Source: Photobacterium sanctipauli (GTDB taxonomy: Bacteria; Pseudomonadota; Gammaproteobacteria; Enterobacterales; Vibrionaceae). Taken from it: a stretch of DNA of 55,181 bases. Made by a program: the position numbers and the translations under genes. The stretch's first letter is position 1, and every line of letters starts with the position of its first letter. Of the stretch, positions 41,901 through 51,012 are shown in pieces. The notes under the pieces are model-generated. The model saw nothing but the letters and a program-made list of their open reading frames with translations, made no database searches and was not told where the DNA came from. The stretch covers positions 1 through 55,181 of the forward strand of contig NZ_PYMA01000026.1 in the NCBI RefSeq assembly GCF_003026495.1, in the 5' to 3' direction.

Positions 41901-42815
41901 ATGTGTCAACGTGTAATTGCAAACACCCCAGAGTTTTCGATGTTTGACTTACAAAAAATCGAAGAAACTAAACATATGATTTTTGGCGCAGACTATATCG
42001 TAATCCGACCATTGCGTGGCGAGTGCTCGTTACAACTAGCCAATAACCGCTTTACCTTAAGGCCAGGTACCATTGTGCTACTGGCCCCATTTAACCCGTT
42101 TCGCTTATCTTTGGGGCCGCAGGGGCATACTGGGGGAGGTGACTGTGATGTGTTGCATTTTAGGTTGAATGCGCTGGGTGCCACCTTTGTTGATAGCGTA
42201 CAATTTAAGCCAATAAAGCAAATGCTAGATAGTGCGTCGAATGCGTTATATTTTGAAGGAAGTGAGCTAGATGAAGTGCATGCTTTCATTGATAGTATGG
42301 AGAATACCTTCGACTTTTCTCAGGTATTAAACTTGCTTGGTTTACTTGAATCACTGTCAACGCTGAAATCAGTTCGTCATTTAACGAATAACACCATAGA
42401 GCTTAATACAATTAAGCGAGCTGAAGAAAGAGTGAATGTGGTGCAGCAATATATTGCCAACAACTTGTCCGAGCATTTATCTGTTTCGAGTGTCGCAGCG
42501 CAATTACACATGGCTGACAGTACATTTTCACGATTCTTCCATGCCAACTTAGGTGTGACATTTCGCCAGTATGTAATTGAGCAGCGGGTAAGAAAGGCGG
42601 CAAGCCTGCTTATTTCAACCGATTATTCCATTTCACAAATTGGAGCGGATGTTGGCTTTTCGTCGCTCTCTAACTTTAATGCCAAGTTCAAGAGCTTACT
42701 TCATGTTACCCCAAGAGAATATCGCGCCAATCATATAGACATGAGGCGCGATATCGAGAATAGCCGAGTGGTTGAAGGGCAAATTAACCGGCAAATGTCA
42801 GAGCTTATGGCATGA
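41901..42815 (+). CDS. AraC-family transcriptional regulator
   Basis: 304 residues from ATG 41901 with AGGAGG 7 bases upstream. The N-terminal half is a cupin-like sensor (FTLRPGTIVLLAPFNPFRLSLG). The C-terminal 100 residues hold the two helix-turn-helix units: LSVSSVAAQLHMADSTFSRFFHANLGVTFRQYV and ISQIGADVGFSSLSNFNAKFKSLLHVTPREYR. It could control the divergent amidinotransferase gene, the convergent transporter operon, or both. Its 3' end overlaps the symporter stop by 18 bases on the opposite strand. Confidence 0.9.
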   Translation: MCQRVIANTPEFSMFDLQKIEETKHMIFGADYIVIRPLRGECSLQLANNRFTLRPGTIVLLAPFNPFRLSLGPQGHTGGGDCDVLHFRLNALGATFVDSVQFKPIKQMLDSASNALYFEGSELDEVHAFIDSMENTFDFSQVLNLLGLLESLSTLKSVRHLTNNTIELNTIKRAEERVNVVQQYIANNLSEHLSVSSVAAQLHMADSTFSRFFHANLGVTFRQYVIEQRVRKAASLLISTDYSISQIGADVGFSSLSNFNAKFKSLLHVTPREYRANHIDMRRDIENSRVVEGQINRQMSELMA

Positions 42816-44282
42816 GTTTTTGATAGTTGATAGATGATTACAGCTCAGGTGCTTGGCCGTTGCTTTAGCAACTAACCAGTATGTGCAACAGGCACAAAGG
42901 GATGAGTACAGTGGCGCTTCTACCCAGCCTAGATCAAAGTAGAGAAATAAAATACAGCCCATTGCAAAACCGACCACCATAGAGCTGAGTGCCGCATAGA
43001 TATTGGAAGGGAGAAAATGGGCGAGCAGCATGGGTGCTACCAGCACCGCCATTAAGGTGCCAGAGCCTAGAATCGCGAGCATAGATAACATAAATGGCGG
43101 TGCGAAGACCATCATGACAAAGCCAATCATACCTAAAACAGCAACAGTACCACGGTTAAGTAACAACAAGGGTTTCTCTGAAAGTTTGCATTTGGGCCAG
43201 AGAGCCTGGCGTAGATCGTGTGAAACCGAACCTGCAATAGCGTGAAGCACTGAGCTTGCGGTCGATTTCATCGCGAACAGGATGAACAGTGTTACGACGG
43301 CAGATACAACGGGCGATAAAAACTGAGTAAGGAAAACGGGCATGGCTTGATCGGCAATTTCAAGTCCGGGTACTTTCAGGCGAGTATATAAGCCTGCCAG
43401 AGGAACAAGGCTCAACAGGCATGCCATTGGTGCCATAAAGGCAGCCATATGGTGTAGCTTGGTTGTTTTCGCTAGGGCCATAAAACGGACAGACATAAAC
43501 GGCAGTGTCGCCGAATAAATAAAGGCATACGGGAACACTAAGAAGACATGCCATATGCTGGATCCATAGGGGCCGGAATCACTTGGTGAAAGTAGGGCGG
43601 TATCAATATTGTTCAGGCCGTTGAGTAACTCACTGGGTGAGATGTCGATGAAGATAGTGCCAACAATAATAATGGCCGAAGCGCACATGCCGATGATCAT
43701 TAATGTATCTGTAAAAGCAACGGCAGCTAGCCCGCCAATAGAGGTATAGATGATAATAATCGAGGCCATTAATACCGCGGCCTGTGTGGTATCAATGCCC
43801 AGCCATTGGCCCGCTAGCAACCCCAATGCTTTGATCTGCCCGACCAGAAAAACCAGCAATAGGAGAATAGTGACCAAGGCAGCAAAGGCTTGGCTGAGCC
43901 TTTTTATTGCCTCGGGGCCTTCGTGGCTATTAGCGATAAATTCAGGAATGGTGAGGCTACCCATGGATTGCGCTTTCTGGTGAAGAAAGCGAGCACAGAA
44001 CAAGACGGCAAACACCATGGCTGGGGCGAAGAAGAAATTACCCAATAACTCAATTGCACCGTATTTATAGGCAACCCCGGGGGAGCCCATAAACCCCCAA
44101 CCGGAAAAGCCGGTTGCGACAACAGTTGCTGCCCCGATAAAAGGCCCTAAGCTATTGCCTGCTAATAGAAAGCCGCTCTCATCTTTTTTCTTCTTTAATA
44201 CGTTGTTGCTGTAGAGCGCCAGGCCGATCATGATGACCACTGTCAGTAACAGGAGCGCCCAATTAAATGAAGTGACCATCAT
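42798..44282 (-). CDS. sodium:solute symporter (SSS) family protein
   Basis: 494 residues with about 13 hydrophobic segments. SSS features: GLALYSNNVLKKKKDESGFLLAGNSLGPFIGAATVVATGFSGWGFMG at the start (Na+ site region and FLLAGR-like motif), GGLAAVAFTDTLMIIGM and SAVVTLFILFAMKSTASSVLHAIAGSVSHDL (the second Na+ site). Related carriers import proline, pantothenate, sugars or acetate. It is the third gene of a leftward set: 49-residue protein, EamA exporter, symporter. With dgcA/dgcN just upstream, amino-acid uptake is plausible. Confidence 0.9.
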   Translation of the reverse strand: MMVTSFNWALLLLTVVIMIGLALYSNNVLKKKKDESGFLLAGNSLGPFIGAATVVATGFSGWGFMGSPGVAYKYGAIELLGNFFFAPAMVFAVLFCARFLHQKAQSMGSLTIPEFIANSHEGPEAIKRLSQAFAALVTILLLLVFLVGQIKALGLLAGQWLGIDTTQAAVLMASIIIIYTSIGGLAAVAFTDTLMIIGMCASAIIIVGTIFIDISPSELLNGLNNIDTALLSPSDSGPYGSSIWHVFLVFPYAFIYSATLPFMSVRFMALAKTTKLHHMAAFMAPMACLLSLVPLAGLYTRLKVPGLEIADQAMPVFLTQFLSPVVSAVVTLFILFAMKSTASSVLHAIAGSVSHDLRQALWPKCKLSEKPLLLLNRGTVAVLGMIGFVMMVFAPPFMLSMLAILGSGTLMAVLVAPMLLAHFLPSNIYAALSSMVVGFAMGCILFLYFDLGWVEAPLYSSLCACCTYWLVAKATAKHLSCNHLSTIKNSCHKL

Positions 44283-44299
44283 AACCTCCCGTTTGCTGA

Positions 44300-45232
44300 C
44301 TAATGCTCAAGTTGTGCTTGCTGGCTTGGTTTCTTCTTGGCAATGGTGAAGACAATCTCGCCCATACCACCACCAATCACGAGCAGCCCACCGAGTGTCT
44401 GTAGCATGGTGAGTGATTCACCAAACAGTAAGATGCCGATACCTGCGCCGACAACCGTCTCGAAGTAAGAGACGCAGGCTAGCTCTGCGGCTTTTAGGTG
44501 TTTTGCCGCAATAGTAAGTAGGGAAAGCGCACCGAAACCGATGAAGAAGCCCATAGCGATTAGCCATACCCAAGAGCTGGCATCCATGTCGGCAAGCGAC
44601 GGTGGGCTGACCATAAAGTATGCTCCGATGGCGATAGCACCGAATAGGAAGTTGAAGAAGGATCTTGAATCGGAACTGACGTCAGTTCGGTAGCGGCTGA
44701 AAAATAGGAATAAGCCGTAGCCAAAGCCGGAGGCTAGCCCGAGCATATCGCCCAAGAAGTTCTCCTTAGAAAAAGAGAGCGAGACGACAACCCCTTCTGT
44801 ACTGCTATAGCTGATGATACCAATGATAAATAAACAACCAATGAAGACGGCAGTTAACAGTGTGCCGGTCAGTGCTGATATTTTCTCTTTAAGGAAGATG
44901 GCGGCCAACAAGGTTGAAAATACAGGACCGGTATAAATAAGAAAGACCGCATTGGCGAGGGTGGTGTATTGCGTTGCCGATACATAAGCCGCTAAACATA
45001 AACCAAGGCACGCGCCGCTGACCATGACGGTAGGTGATAGCTTAGTATTTTTGATTGATAGCGCATTTCCCTTGTATAGCATAATGGCCAAAATACAAAT
45101 GGCCCCGACAGTCATGCGGGTAAATGCAATCACATCACCACTGGTATTAATGTTCCTTGCAAATAATCCTACAAACCCCATTAGGGTGGCAGAAATAACC
45201 ATTGTGGTATAGCCCAAGGTTTTGGTATTCAT
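44300..45232 (-). CDS. EamA/DMT-family transporter
   Basis: 310 residues, ten hydrophobic segments in two EamA repeats (ATLMGFVGLFARNI... and GFGYGLFLFFSRY...). The last helices contain ACVSYFETVVGAGIGILLFGESL, the usual duplicate signature (xxxPVxaxllgxlxlGE). DMT proteins mostly export amino acids or metabolites. The ATG shares bases with the stop of the 49-residue gene (ATGA), and the symporter follows by 17 bases. Confidence 0.9.
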   Translation of the reverse strand: MNTKTLGYTTMVISATLMGFVGLFARNINTSGDVIAFTRMTVGAICILAIMLYKGNALSIKNTKLSPTVMVSGACLGLCLAAYVSATQYTTLANAVFLIYTGPVFSTLLAAIFLKEKISALTGTLLTAVFIGCLFIIGIISYSSTEGVVVSLSFSKENFLGDMLGLASGFGYGLFLFFSRYRTDVSSDSRSFFNFLFGAIAIGAYFMVSPPSLADMDASSWVWLIAMGFFIGFGALSLLTIAAKHLKAAELACVSYFETVVGAGIGILLFGESLTMLQTLGGLLVIGGGMGEIVFTIAKKKPSQQAQLEH

Positions 45233-45378
45233 GACTTACTCCTTTTATTATCGCTGTCAGGTTGGTCACATAGCCTTCCGGTTCCTTTAATTTCGTGGTG
45301 AACGAAAATAGCGGCGACAACGAAAAATAGAGCTAGGTTTGCCCATATAAACGCATCTATTGACCAGTATCCTGTCAT
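45229..45378 (-). CDS. 49-residue single-span membrane protein
   Basis: Encodes MTGYWSIDAFIWANLALFFV and continues VAAIFVHHEIKGTGRLCDQP to a polar basic tail. One membrane helix spans about residues 10-26. A perfect AGGAGG lies 8 bases before ATG 45378, and its TGA overlaps the EamA start (ATGA), so translation is coupled. This makes it a real gene even though it is short. Small subunits of this kind precede some SSS-type symporters; a role as a helper for the EamA or symporter protein is inferred. No named family recognised. Confidence 0.75.
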   Translation of the reverse strand: MTGYWSIDAFIWANLALFFVVAAIFVHHEIKGTGRLCDQPDSDNKRSKS

Positions 45379-45694
45379 TCGATTTTCCTCCTGCACGCAT
45401 CAACATCGGTTGAATTGGCGCTTGGCAAAATAATGAATCGTAATTGTGAAAAGGGTGAATCTTGTTGCGGCGTTGGAATTTATACTGGCTGAGAGGCATA
45501 TCAATAACTAGCGAAAACCTGCCGGAAATTTGCTAATTGCTGCTTGATTGCAAAAAACTTGAAAAGGGTGTTGTCGGAGTGTCTTGTCGGGAGGACGCAT
45601 TGAAAAGAAGATGGGCCATGAATTAACAAACAGCAAGTATCATGGCTCATCTCATTAAGGGGCTCGGTGCAATCTGACTGGGCAGAGTCACGAA
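45379..45694. promoter_or_regulatory. region between dgcA and the transporter operon
   Basis: 316 bases without a gene. GGCCATGA (45614-45621) pairs with TCATGGCTC (45640-45648) and is followed on the reverse strand by a T-rich stretch, giving a probable weak terminator for dgcA. The promoter of the 49-residue gene should lie in 45390-45560; none was assigned. Confidence 0.4.
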
Positions 45695-46669
45695 TTAGCG
45701 GGTATATAAATAACCGTTGTCGAACTTGAGTCCGTTATCGCGATCATACTTGAGAAGAACTGGCCCATCGAGGTCGACAATCTCTGCACGGCTGGCAATA
45801 GGCAAGGCGGTTTCCATTGCCAATGAGCTACCCACCATGCAGCCAACCATAATATCAAAGCCCAACTCTCTTGCCTTTGCTTCGAGTTTTAGTGCCTCGG
45901 TCAGTCCGCCGGTTTTATCGAGCTTGATATTCACCATTTCGTATTGACCAACCAGCGCATCGAGATCCTTGCTGGTATGGCAACTTTCGTCGGCGCACAG
46001 TGGAATCGGGTGTAAAATACCCTGTAATTTATGATCTTGCCCTTTTGGAACAGGTTGCTCGATCATTTTGATGTTTAATGGGGAAAGTGCTTTAAATAAT
46101 CCGGCAAGATTTAACTCTCCCCAAGCTTCGTTTGCATCCAAAATAATATCGACACCCGCGGCTACTTCTCGAATCGCACTCACTTTCTCCACAATGGCGT
46201 TATCGTCAAGCTTAACCTTCAATAATTTCGCCCCTCTCAAACAGAGTTCTCGGGCTTGAGCTGCCATGCTTGCAGTATCCCCTAGGGATACGGTCATTGC
46301 GGTAATGATACTGGGTTTAATGTCAAACTGCGGAGAGGGAAATGCCTCTTGATGCTCAAGTCGCCATAATGCACTATCGATGGCATTGCGTGCCGCGCCA
46401 GCTGGCAGGCTAGCCTGCAGTGTTTCTCTTGCTGTCGCTATATTGACTGCAATCTTGTCAGAGCACATTGAGCCCGCCACAGCTTCAATTTGATTGATAA
46501 CGCTTTCAACGCTCTCACCATAATGCGGGTAGGGGGTGCATTCACCTTGCACGCGGTTGCCCTGGTGAGTAATTTCCACCACAACCACGTCTTGGTGCGT
46601 TCGGGTGCCTCTTGAAATCGTGAAGGGCTGAGCAAGTGGAAAGCGTTCAGCGCTAGCAGTAATTTTCAT
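45695..46669 (-). CDS. dgcA: N-acetyl-D-glutamate racemase (DgcA) / dipeptide-epimerase-type enolase
   Basis: 324 residues, enolase superfamily, muconate-lactonising subgroup. LLKVKLDD holds the KxK acid/base Lys; metal ligands are in IILDANEAWG, MIEQPVPKG and CADESCH; the second Lys is in VNIKLDKTGGL. By sequence alone it looks like L-Ala-D/L-Glu epimerase. Its position 13 bases after a DgcN-type gene identifies the DgcN-DgcA pair known from marine Pseudoalteromonas, in which DgcA converts N-acetyl-D-glutamate to the L form. The function here is inferred from that context. Confidence 0.83.
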   Translation of the reverse strand: MKITASAERFPLAQPFTISRGTRTHQDVVVVEITHQGNRVQGECTPYPHYGESVESVINQIEAVAGSMCSDKIAVNIATARETLQASLPAGAARNAIDSALWRLEHQEAFPSPQFDIKPSIITAMTVSLGDTASMAAQARELCLRGAKLLKVKLDDNAIVEKVSAIREVAAGVDIILDANEAWGELNLAGLFKALSPLNIKMIEQPVPKGQDHKLQGILHPIPLCADESCHTSKDLDALVGQYEMVNIKLDKTGGLTEALKLEAKARELGFDIMVGCMVGSSLAMETALPIASRAEIVDLDGPVLLKYDRDNGLKFDNGYLYTR

Positions 46670-46682
46670 TCAGACTTTGTCC

Positions 46683-47687
46683 TTAGAGTGAATGGAGTTT
46701 ATCGACGATACTTGCAATCCCAAAGCGTACTGGATCAGTGACGGGTAGCTGGTATTGTTGCTCCCATTGACGGCACAGGGCTTGGGCTTCTGCTTCGGTT
46801 AGTGCCGAAGTATTTAGGCTGATACCAACAAACTTAGCATTGGGGTTGGTTAACTTGGCTGCTTGGAGGTTCGCTACTAGGGTTGCTTCGATTGCAGGAA
46901 CTGCCATATGCGGTAGATGGCGAATATGCTCGCGACCAACCTCATGACAGAGTACCAAAGCATCGGCTTGGGCACCGTGAAGTAGGCCAAGACTTACACC
47001 AGCATATGAAGGGTTGAATAAAGAACCTTGACCTTCGATCACATCCCACTCGTGATCAGAAAAGCTTGGGCTGATGGCTTCAGTGGCACCCGAGATGAAA
47101 TCTGCCACAACGGCATCGATTGAGATTCCACGGCCTGAAATCAAGATACCCGTTTGTCCTGTTGCACAAAACTCAGTGTTAAGCCCTTGGCGGTTCATCT
47201 CTTTTTCAAGAGCCAATGATGTGTACATTTTACCAACGGAGCAGTCAGTGCCGACAGTGAGTAGTCGTTTTCCTTCACGGGGTAAGCCGTTACCAACCTT
47301 GAGTGGTTCGTCGTAATGGCGTACATCAAACAATTGGCACTGATTGGCTTCTGCTTTTGCCGATAACTCGGGATAATCAACAAGACGCTGGTGCATACCC
47401 GACGCAAGGTTAAAGCCGAGATCAAGAGCCTGAGAAAGGGTCGAAAGCCAGTTTTCAGGAATAAAACCACCGGCATTTGCGGTACCCAGTACAAGGGTTT
47501 TAGCGCCTTGTGCTTTTGCTTGCTCTAATGTCAGATCGTTAAGTCCTAGCGAAACGGTCTCGGACGTCAGGCGGTGTTGTCCAACGCATAATTCAGGGCG
47601 CCATTGCTGGATACCTTTTGCAGTTTTTGCTGAGAGAGGATCGGTTACATCGCCTAGAAAAAGTAGGTATGGCTGTGGGATTAGCAT
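46683..47687 (-). CDS. dgcN: D-glutamate N-acetyltransferase (DgcN, DUF1611 family)
   Basis: 334 residues. DUF1611 layout: N-terminal Rossmann-like part (LLFLGDVTDPLSAKTAKGI, GTANAGGFIPENW), then a P-loop-like domain from about 140 (LLTVGTDCSVGKMYTSLALE), FCATGQTGILISGRG, DWDVIEGQGSLFNPSYAGVSLGLLHG-type nucleotide-binding strands, and a C-terminal FGIASIVDKL. In Pseudoalteromonas DgcN acetylates D-glutamate as the first step of its use as carbon and nitrogen source. First gene of the leftward dgcN-dgcA operon, with a palindrome upstream. Confidence 0.85.
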   Translation of the reverse strand: MLIPQPYLLFLGDVTDPLSAKTAKGIQQWRPELCVGQHRLTSETVSLGLNDLTLEQAKAQGAKTLVLGTANAGGFIPENWLSTLSQALDLGFNLASGMHQRLVDYPELSAKAEANQCQLFDVRHYDEPLKVGNGLPREGKRLLTVGTDCSVGKMYTSLALEKEMNRQGLNTEFCATGQTGILISGRGISIDAVVADFISGATEAISPSFSDHEWDVIEGQGSLFNPSYAGVSLGLLHGAQADALVLCHEVGREHIRHLPHMAVPAIEATLVANLQAAKLTNPNAKFVGISLNTSALTEAEAQALCRQWEQQYQLPVTDPVRFGIASIVDKLHSL

Positions 47688-48081
47688 GTCGTATCCTTGA
47701 ATTGCTTATTAAGTCATGTTGAATACTTTTAATCTAATTTATTCACGGCAGGCCAACGAATACTTAAATGTATGAAGGGTATAACTTGAAGTTATAGCCA
47801 ATATATTCTTGATATGAAGATGCTTTTTTCTGAATGTTTGACTGTTCTTTTTTCTAACCGGCCACATAAATAGTTAAAATCCTTAATCACAAATTGCTAT
47901 TTTATAAAATTTCCTAAAAGTTGTTTTAAAGAAAACGAGTGAAAACAATGAAGGTATTCACTATTAAATTAATTTCATATTATATTGAGATGTACTACGT
48001 TTGATTTAAGACTAAAGACTTACAAAATTAATGGGTATTAGCGGTTAAGTGCTTTCATGATTCAAAAATGAGGTAGCGCTC
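47688..48081. promoter_or_regulatory. divergent region upstream of dgcN, with LysR-type palindrome
   Basis: 394 AT-rich bases with no gene. 47780-47796 is the palindrome TATAACT-TGA-AGTTATA, extended by GG/CC on each side. ATAAC-N5-GTTAT fits the T-N11-A core of LysR-type sites. It lies about 90 bases upstream of dgcN and is the best operator candidate for the operon. The response-regulator gene begins beyond with GAGG before its GTG start. Confidence 0.5.
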
Positions 48082-49737
48082 GTGTTCGTGAACAAAAGAA
48101 TATTACTGATTGATGATTCCAATACGGCGATATCAATCATGCGATCTATCTTGAATTCATCAGGTGTTTCAAACGACAAGATCGATAGCACAATGGATAG
48201 CTTAAAGGCTATCCGGCTGCTGAATAACCATGATTATGATATTGTCGTATGCGACTACAATATGGGGCACCATATCGATGGTGGGCTTATTTTTGATGAG
48301 GTTAAGCAACGTAAGTTGCTACCAAGTGATGGCGTGTTCATTTGTGTTACTGGTGATAACTCCCGCCAAGTCGTTACCCATTTTATTGAACTAGAGCCTG
48401 ATGACTATTTAATCAAGCCGTTTTCTGCCGCAACATTAACCCAGCGCATTAATAGTGTTTTGGTGCGAAAGTCTGCGCTTTACCCATTATTGTTGGCCGT
48501 TGATAATAAAGAATTCAATATGGCGATTGATCTTTGCCATCGGTATAAAACCAAATACCCCAAATATAAGAGCTATATTGATCGTCTCAACGGTGACTGC
48601 CTACTACGTGCCGACCGTCATAACGAAGCAAGGGAGTTTTATCGTCAAGCCTGTGAAGAATATGAACACTTATGGCCACAAATTGGCTTAGGGCAAGCAC
48701 TTATCGGACTTGGCGAGTTATCCGAAGCGGAAACGGTGTTTGACGATATTCTGTCAAAATACCCCAAGCAGCCCGTGGCGAGAAAGCATCTTGCCGGGTG
48801 CTTTATGGCAAGCGGGAAGATCCCAGAGGCGTTGGCACAGTTTAAGTTTCTCCACAAAGTTAATTCGGCAAACCCGCTGCGAGAACTCGTCATTGCCAAT
48901 TTATATGCCGTGTTACAGCAACACAGTAATGCAGCCGTGGGTTATCAGCGTTATATCAGTAAAGTGAAAGGAACAAGCCGTTTTAGCTATGGCATTAATG
49001 TGAATATCCCGGTTTCCCTTCTGCTGGCTAGCATTTACTGTGAAGATAGTAAGACCCGCGATGAATTGGTCAATGAAGCCCGCAGTTGCCTGCATGAATT
49101 GAACCATGGGTTAGAGCCAGATGTTGAAGGGTTTGAAAGTGAAGTCAGTTCTATGGTCGGTGTCGCGATATTGGCCTGCCTGCAAGGCGACATAGAAAAC
49201 TGTTTTACTATCGTGAGTCGGATCAACCTTAAAGAAAAGCCAGTGCGGGATTTCTACACGGTTTTGAATGTTGCACGGATTTATGCGTTTTGCGGCATGC
49301 CCGATCTCTATGAACAAACAATGCAGCTTGCACGGGAGCTATGTGGCCATTCCGATGATGCCACTTTGGTTCAGAGCCAAGTTAAGCTATTGGAAGCCTG
49401 CCATAGTGGTATCAATAACAGGCTCAAAGAAGGCGGGGAACTAGTCGAGCGCGCGTTTGCATTGCGTGAGGCCAATCAAGGGAAGCAGGCCATTAAAGTG
49501 GCATATCGTGCATTCCATATGGTGCCTTATCACTATCAATTGTGCTATTTGATTTTAGAGCTCACAGCTTTGGCAACCCCCTCATTTTTAAACCCTGTCG
49601 AGCTAAGGTCGGTAATTACTTCGTGTCATTGGGTATTTACCCATGATACACGTCCGAGCAAGGATGAGACGTTAAGGGCGAATGAGTTATATCAACTGTC
49701 ATTAGCACGTATAGAAAAACGACCAAGCGTTGCCTAG
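48082..49737 (+). CDS. response regulator with C-terminal TPR-like region
   Basis: 551 residues from GTG 48082 (GAGG about 8 bases upstream). Receiver domain 5-125: acidic pair Asp 11/12, phospho-acceptor Asp 58 in VVCDYNM, Thr 90 in CVTGD, Lys 112 in LIKPF. From about 130 on, tetratricopeptide-like helices (YPKYKSYIDRLNGDCLLRADRHNEAREFYRQ, WPQIGLGQALIGLGELSEAETVFDDIL, ARKHLAGCFMASGKIPEALAQF) extend to the end. No DNA-binding or enzymatic output domain, so it probably signals through protein contacts. Orphan: no histidine kinase nearby. Confidence 0.85.
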   Translation: MFVNKRILLIDDSNTAISIMRSILNSSGVSNDKIDSTMDSLKAIRLLNNHDYDIVVCDYNMGHHIDGGLIFDEVKQRKLLPSDGVFICVTGDNSRQVVTHFIELEPDDYLIKPFSAATLTQRINSVLVRKSALYPLLLAVDNKEFNMAIDLCHRYKTKYPKYKSYIDRLNGDCLLRADRHNEAREFYRQACEEYEHLWPQIGLGQALIGLGELSEAETVFDDILSKYPKQPVARKHLAGCFMASGKIPEALAQFKFLHKVNSANPLRELVIANLYAVLQQHSNAAVGYQRYISKVKGTSRFSYGINVNIPVSLLLASIYCEDSKTRDELVNEARSCLHELNHGLEPDVEGFESEVSSMVGVAILACLQGDIENCFTIVSRINLKEKPVRDFYTVLNVARIYAFCGMPDLYEQTMQLARELCGHSDDATLVQSQVKLLEACHSGINNRLKEGGELVERAFALREANQGKQAIKVAYRAFHMVPYHYQLCYLILELTALATPSFLNPVELRSVITSCHWVFTHDTRPSKDETLRANELYQLSLARIEKRPSVA

Positions 49738-49768
49738 TGAGTCGTCGTTTGCGACTTACCTTGTTATT

Positions 49769-49820
49769 TGTAAATCGTTATTGGTTATTGGTTATTGGTT
49801 TTTGACTTTTGGTAATTGGT
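49769..49820. repeat. short direct repeats (TTATTGG/TAATTGG)
   Basis: GTTATTGGTTATTGGTTATTGG, a 7-base unit three times, then looser copies (TTTTGGTAATTGG). It lies between the response-regulator and truncated efflux genes, and may be a slippage product. Confidence 0.6.
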
Positions 49821-50728
49821 TACTCGCTGTTTAGGTCGAGGCCATCTGGCAGTGGTACATCTGTTTCAACCCATCCCCCGCCAAGTACTTTGTACAGGGT
49901 CAGTAAGTTGAGCTCTTTAGAGAGCTTGGTTGTCAGCAAGTCTTGCTGCGCGGTGTAGTAGGAGCGTTGGGAATCGAGTACGGTAAAATAGTCATCAACA
50001 CCTTCATTAAAGCGCAAATTGGATAGGCGGAAACTGTCGCCCGTTGCATCTACCAACATCTGCTGAGCAGCTACTTGATCTTTCAATGTTGCCTGGTTGG
50101 CCAGGGCATCGGCTACTTCACGAAAGGCAGTTTGAATGGTTTTCTCATAATTGTTCAACGCAATTTGTTGGTCAGCAATGGCGACGTCTTCTCTGGCATC
50201 AAGTTCACCCCAGTTGAAAATAGGCAATGATAGCGCAGGGGTGAAAACCCAGCTCCGACTATCACTAGAGAACAAGTCGCTGGCCGAGGCGCTTAATAGT
50301 CCGCCGGTTGCCGTTAGTGAAATCGTCGGAAAGTAAGCTGCGCGAGCAGCGCCTATATTGGCATTTGCCGCGATTAATTCATGCTCTGCGGCGAGGATAT
50401 CAGGGCGTTGCAATAAAACGTCAGATGGCATGCCAACATAAATGGGTGCAAATTGAATACTGTCGCTGGCTTGAGGCAGCAAATGCATTGGCACGGTTTT
50501 TCCTACCAAGACATTGAGTGCATTGATGTCGACATTGACCTGACTGGTAAAGCGCGCCACATCTTTTAACGCAGTGGCGACCGTGGTTTTGGCTTGGGCG
50601 ACATCCAAACCTGTCGCCACCCCGTTGTTGAAGCTTTTAATCGTCAGATCGAGTGAGCTTTGTTGTGATACAAGGGTTTCGTTAGCCAAATGTTTTGAAG
50701 TATCAGGCAAACTGACCATTTGCAGCAA
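49820..50728 (-). pseudogene. NodT/OprM-type outer-membrane efflux protein, N-terminus missing
   Basis: 302 residues visible, against about 470 in the family. Present: the hairpin repeats (VATGLDVAQAKTTVATALKDVAR, DALANQATLKDQVAAQQMLVDATGDSFRLSNLRFNEGVDDYFTVLDSQRSYYTAQQDLL) and LLQRPDILAAEHELIAANANIGAARAAYFPTISL. Missing: signal peptide, lipid-anchor Cys and the first beta-barrel/hairpin half (about 170 residues). The frame starts after a stop at 50732-50734 where transposon-derived sequence begins. It is a remnant of a tripartite efflux operon; partner RND and adaptor genes are absent. Confidence 0.85.
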
Positions 50729-51012
50729 TACTTAAAAATAGGTGCTAATTACCTATTTTATGGTAAATAGCCAATACTGTTAAATTGTACAGTGGTTTTG
50801 CGAAGCTACATACGAAAGAGGGAGAAGGTTGATAGAAACCCTAAAAATCATCCATTCCCATAAATTCTATTTAACATAAGGTACATAATGCGCACTAAAC
50901 ATGATATTCCAAAGTTAAAATGTCTCTTTTCTGCAAAGTTAAAATGTCATGTTGTTCTAGCTTCAAAACACGCTTTCTTTGCCGTGTTTGGAGCCCTTGG
51001 ATGCTATTGACC

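Noticed and set aside
45287..45499. 70-codon reverse frame upstream of EamA
   Set aside because: Overlaps the better-supported 49-codon frame with its AGGAGG site and coupled stop; no family similarity.
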